From assembly GCA_903954205.1 (NCBI GenBank), contig CAJBMR010000315.1, forward strand, positions 1 to 11,178: a DNA stretch of 11,178 nucleotides, given 5' to 3'. This DNA is from an uncultured bacterium (GTDB lineage Bacteria > Actinomycetota > Actinomycetes > S36-B12). Positions 8,502-11,178 of the stretch are shown here, piece after piece. The position numbers and the translations under genes were made by a program. Within the stretch, counting starts at the first letter, position 1; every line of letters starts with the position of its first letter. The notes below the pieces were generated by a model. The model had not been told where the DNA came from. It was given only the letters and a program-made list of their open reading frames with translations, and made no database searches.

Positions 8502-9770
8502 GTGTCGGTCAACGACCCACAGGTCACCCTGATCCTGCGCCTAGCACCCAATGTGATCCGCACCTGGTTTGGCCTCGCCGGGATCACGGGCCAGACGCAA
8601 CTCACCGACCGTCCACTCATGGATGCACTCGAGCACGGTGCGACGCTCGCGCACCTCCTCGACGTGGGCACACCCCGGGCCGGCCATGACGTAGCCGGTG
8701 TTCTCGACGTACTCCACCGCAGGCAACTCCTCGCCTGGCAGGCGATCGATGCAGACGGCACGGTCTGGGCGACTCTCACTGCGATCCGCAGCGGCGTGCC
8801 CCTGCCCCTCCCGGATGGCGGCGGCGGCGGCCACCTGCGCCTCTCGCGCTTTGCCCTGCTCCGCAGGTCCGGTGACACCTGGCTCCTGGAGTCGGGTCGC
8901 TCGTCACTGGCCGCGACCCTGTCGCCCCGGGCCGCGGCAGCGGTCGCCGCCGAAGAGGGGCCACCGCAGTTGTGCGCACTACTGCAGGTGGGACGCCTGC
9001 TGGTTGACAGTGACGACGACGGACCCTCGCGCTATTGGGAGTTCCACGATCGCTACTTCGCCTCCCGGTCGCGCTTTGACGCGGCGGGCGCGGGCGCTAC
9101 CTTCCGCTTCTCCGGTGTCCACCATCCTGAGTCCGCCGACGCGCAGCCGCCGCTGCAGGGACCTGTGATCCCCCTCCCCGTGCCCGATCTCGAAGACGCA
9201 GGGCCGGCCCTGTGGGAGGTGACCGAGCGGCGGCGCAGCCATCCCGAGGTCAGCGACGAACCAATCGATCTGCAGGATCTGGGCGCGCTGCTGTGGCGCA
9301 CGCTCCGCGTCACCGACTCAGCGCCGCGCGACCCGTCGTTGCAGACGTCCTACGACGCCACCTTCAAGCCCGTGCCCTCCGGGGGCGGCACGCACTCGAT
9401 CGGATTATGGCTCGCCTGTCGTCACGTCACAGGCTTAGAACCCGGCACGTGGTGGTACGACGCCGTTGGTCATGCCCTGGTCCGCACCGATGACCTGCCG
9501 AGGGATTCCCTGCGCGAGACCCATCCCGTCTACGGCCTCCTCATCAGCCGCCATGCGCGCCTGGCATGGAAGTACGAGCGCATCGCTTATGCCCTCGCGC
9601 TCAAGGACGCCGGTGTCATCCTGCACGCGCTCCAGTTGGGCGCCACGGCGCTGGGACTGGCCATGTGCCCGATCGGCAGCGGCCCGACGGCCCCCATCCT
9701 CGAGGCGTTTGGCCTTGACGAGGACTCCTACGCGCCGGTGGGCGAGTTCTGGTTGGCGCGACGGAGGTGA
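8502..9770 (+). CDS. SagB/ThcOx-type FMN-dependent peptide dehydrogenase
   Basis: This 422-residue protein belongs to the nitroreductase-fold oxidases of RiPP biosynthesis. Characterised relatives (SagB, McbC, ThcOx) use FMN to oxidise peptide thiazolines and oxazolines to thiazoles and oxazoles. The catalytic domain spans about residues 238-422. It has an FMN-site arginine cluster RRRS at 243-246, PSGGGTH at 292-298, the Lys-Tyr pair K357-Y358 inside WKYERIAY, and the family helix LKDAGVILHALQLGATALGL. The Lys-Tyr pair is needed for activity in studied family members, so this enzyme is probably active. The N-terminal ~230 residues look like two winged-helix-like segments (about 38-80 and 115-170), as expected for peptide-binding clamp domains; this is inferred from pattern only. 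The GTG start has AGGAG 8 bp upstream, and the gene follows the transporter after 2 bp. No cyclodehydratase partner is in the window. A different peptide or small-molecule dehydrogenation is possible. Confidence 0.87.
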   Translation: MSVNDPQVTLILRLAPNVIRTWFGLAGITGQTQLTDRPLMDALEHGATLAHLLDVGTPRAGHDVAGVLDVLHRRQLLAWQAIDADGTVWATLTAIRSGVPLPLPDGGGGGHLRLSRFALLRRSGDTWLLESGRSSLAATLSPRAAAAVAAEEGPPQLCALLQVGRLLVDSDDDGPSRYWEFHDRYFASRSRFDAAGAGATFRFSGVHHPESADAQPPLQGPVIPLPVPDLEDAGPALWEVTERRRSHPEVSDEPIDLQDLGALLWRTLRVTDSAPRDPSLQTSYDATFKPVPSGGGTHSIGLWLACRHVTGLEPGTWWYDAVGHALVRTDDLPRDSLRETHPVYGLLISRHARLAWKYERIAYALALKDAGVILHALQLGATALGLAMCPIGSGPTAPILEAFGLDEDSYAPVGEFWLARRR

Positions 9771-10502
9771 CTACTCGCGGTCGGCGAGCGCACCGAGTGC
9801 CTGCCACGCGATGTCGTCATCGGCAGTCACCACCGCCGCCACCCACTCATCGGCAAGGACAGCTCGCACGTCATCCAGCGGAGTGACCCCGCGGTTGGCC
9901 GGCGTGCGCCTCAGCCAGTCGGGGTGTACGCCGGCCCAGTGCGCCAGGCCATCCGCGCGCTGCGAGAGATCACTGGTGCGGCACCACCACGTGCGATGAG
10001 GCGGCAGACCGGCGATGGCTCCGGCGGACTGGCGCCAGTAGTCCATCGCGGCAGACAGGAAGGTCTGCGGCTCCTCCAGCGGCCGCGACCCGGTGTCGCC
10101 TGATGTGGTCGCGCGTCCCCACGCGAGATGGGCATCAGCCACATCGCCCATCGCGAGGAGCATGCCGGCGAGCGAGCGGCACCAGTCACGCGGATCCCGC
10201 ACGGTCGCGACGAACCTCGCGTCGGGGAAGAGTCCGGGCAGGATGTCCGCCCAGGTCCACAGGAAGCTGGTGGAGTCGACCTCCGCATTGCAGCGCTCAT
10301 CGCGACCCACCAGCCACGCCTCGACATCGGCTCGGGTCATCTCGCCCTCCCGCTCACGCAATCGCACCTGCGCGGCTGGATCCATCTCGAACTCATGTCG
10401 AGCGCGCAACACGGGCGCCAGCATCGCCGCCACGGACGTGGTCCCGCTCTTGGGCATGCCGCATCCGATGATGTGCACGCGGCGGGTGATGGTGAAGACC
10501 AC
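9771..10502 (-). CDS. PAPS-dependent sulfotransferase family protein
   Basis: This 243-residue protein has the two PAPS-binding signatures of cytosolic-type sulfotransferases, which move a sulfuryl group from 3'-phosphoadenosine-5'-phosphosulfate to a hydroxyl or amine. The 5'-phosphosulfate loop PKSGTTS is at residues 17-23, directly after the first beta strand. The 3'-phosphate motif is RDPRDWCRS at 102-110, with R102 and S110. The acceptor cannot be told from the sequence. At 243 residues it is on the short side for the family but contains both motifs, and no signal peptide or membrane helix is seen. The GTG start at 10502 is chosen because GGAG lies 8 bp upstream; the frame is open further up. 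It is the downstream gene of a probable operon with the dioxygenase-like gene, 23 bp away. Its stop abuts the stop of the SagB-like gene on the other strand with no spacer. Confidence 0.87.
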   Translation of the reverse strand: MVFTITRRVHIIGCGMPKSGTTSVAAMLAPVLRARHEFEMDPAAQVRLREREGEMTRADVEAWLVGRDERCNAEVDSTSFLWTWADILPGLFPDARFVATVRDPRDWCRSLAGMLLAMGDVADAHLAWGRATTSGDTGSRPLEEPQTFLSAAMDYWRQSAGAIAGLPPHRTWWCRTSDLSQRADGLAHWAGVHPDWLRRTPANRGVTPLDDVRAVLADEWVAAVVTADDDIAWQALGALADRE

Positions 10503-10510
10503 GGCGACTA

Positions 10511-10514
10511 CTCC
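10511..10514 (-). promoter_or_regulatory. Ribosome binding site of the sulfotransferase gene
   Basis: On the minus strand GGAG lies 8 bases before the GTG at 10502, within the 23-bp gap after the dioxygenase-like gene. It decides the start codon, since the sulfotransferase frame stays open into the upstream gene. The gap has no room for a promoter of its own, which supports co-transcription. Confidence 0.6.
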
Positions 10515-10525
10515 GATTCCGTAGA

Positions 10526-11178
10526 TCAGGCCGGTGCGGAGATGTCGGCGAGCAACGGCGTCACCGCATTGGCAGCCACGGCGCCGTACGCGCGGTCGGG
10601 GAAGATGCGCCGGCGATAGCGCTCGCGCCCGTCGGTGAAGAGCGGGCGGTCGTCGGACTCGAGTCGCGCGCCGTCAAGGTAGGTGATGAAGCTGACCGCG
10701 AGCGTCAGGGCGTCGTAGGTCTGGCCGGCATGCTCGGCGTGCACATCGTGGTAGGACAGCGCGCCCGGGGTCATCCCGCTGAAGGTGTAGGTCTCGGCGT
10801 CGCCGGTCTGCCGGGAGCGGTAGAGCAGTCCGTGCTCGGTGGGCGCGGGGATGACCGGCAGCCAGTACTGCAGGATCGGACCGGTGAGGGGGATGAATCC
10901 GGCGTCGGCGTGCCAGAAGGTCCCGGGTTCCCCCGCCGGTCGATAGAAGATGACCCACGTGGCGAAGCGCACGTCGTCGTGCCCGTAGCCCTCGTAGACG
11001 ATGCGATGCAGTGACTCCTGCGCCAGGAGATCAATGACCGAGTCGGGTGCCTCGTCGAGGCGCCAGGCGAGATGCCGCTCCTCGCGGCGGTCGGTCACCG
11101 TCGAGCGGGCACTGCCCCACACCTCATGGTGCAGGCGGAGCAGGTCGTCTCCTGCCGCCGCAGCGAGATCCGCGGGCA
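10526..11178 (-). CDS. Phytanoyl-CoA dioxygenase-like non-haem Fe(II) oxygenase, partial
   Basis: The frame runs from the right window edge to TGA at 10526-10528, so the true start is outside; a GTG at 11122 is internal or at best an alternative. About 217 residues are visible. Numbering from that GTG, WHADAG holds the H71-x-D73 metal pair and HAEHAG carries a candidate distal ligand, H131 (H128 is the alternative). Between them, the hydrophobic YWLPVIP strand and the PGALSYHDVH turn match the double-stranded beta helix of PhyH-type 2-oxoglutarate oxygenases. These usually hydroxylate an aliphatic carbon. The arginine that normally holds 2-oxoglutarate about 10 residues after the distal histidine is not obvious; the next is R153 in YLDGAR. 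Either a different residue serves or the fold is more diverged. It probably forms an operon with the sulfotransferase 23 bp downstream. The family call is moderate and the substrate is unknown. Confidence 0.6.
   Translation of the reverse strand, partial: PADLAAAAGDDLLRLHHEVWGSARSTVTDRREERHLAWRLDEAPDSVIDLLAQESLHRIVYEGYGHDDVRFATWVIFYRPAGEPGTFWHADAGFIPLTGPILQYWLPVIPAPTEHGLLYRSRQTGDAETYTFSGMTPGALSYHDVHAEHAGQTYDALTLAVSFITYLDGARLESDDRPLFTDGRERYRRRIFPDRAYGAVAANAVTPLLADISAPA

Overview
The window is GC-rich and densely coded, with GTG starts and stop/start overlaps. This composition, the hflX-dinG order and an apparently leaderless promoter suggest a high-GC actinomycete (Actinomycetota). I cannot name the genus. 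No rRNA, tRNA, CRISPR array, transposase or integrase was seen. Almost every base is coding: the only gaps are 85 bp (2600-2684), 2 bp (8500-8501) and 23 bp (10503-10525).

Left part (1-2599, + strand): housekeeping genes. These are the C-terminal part of the ribosome-associated GTPase HflX and, overlapping it by 4 bp, a DinG/XPD-type helicase with four cysteines for an Fe-S cluster. A small hairpin follows the helicase stop.

Middle part (2685-9770, + strand): a tightly packed four-gene operon with 1-bp and 4-bp overlaps and one 2-bp gap. The first three genes match the peptide-export trio of NHLP/NHLM-type RiPP clusters (nitrile-hydratase-like leader peptide / microcin). They are a short HlyD-like adaptor, an ABC exporter with an intact C39 leader peptidase (C34/H107/D123), and a second ABC subunit with a long N-terminal extension. 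The fourth is a SagB/ThcOx-type FMN dehydrogenase, which in known pathways oxidises peptide azolines to azoles. The reading is that a ribosomal peptide is modified, its leader is cut by the C39 domain, and the product is exported. The precursor peptide and the YcaO cyclodehydratase that would make the SagB substrate are not in the window, and there is no intergenic room for them. They must lie beyond the right edge, elsewhere in the genome, or not exist.

Right part (9771-11178, - strand): a probable two-gene unit convergent with the RiPP operon and directly abutting it. A phytanoyl-CoA-dioxygenase-like non-haem iron oxygenase, cut by the window edge, is followed by a PAPS-dependent sulfotransferase. 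Together they could hydroxylate and then sulfate a substrate. Whether that substrate is the exported peptide is open.
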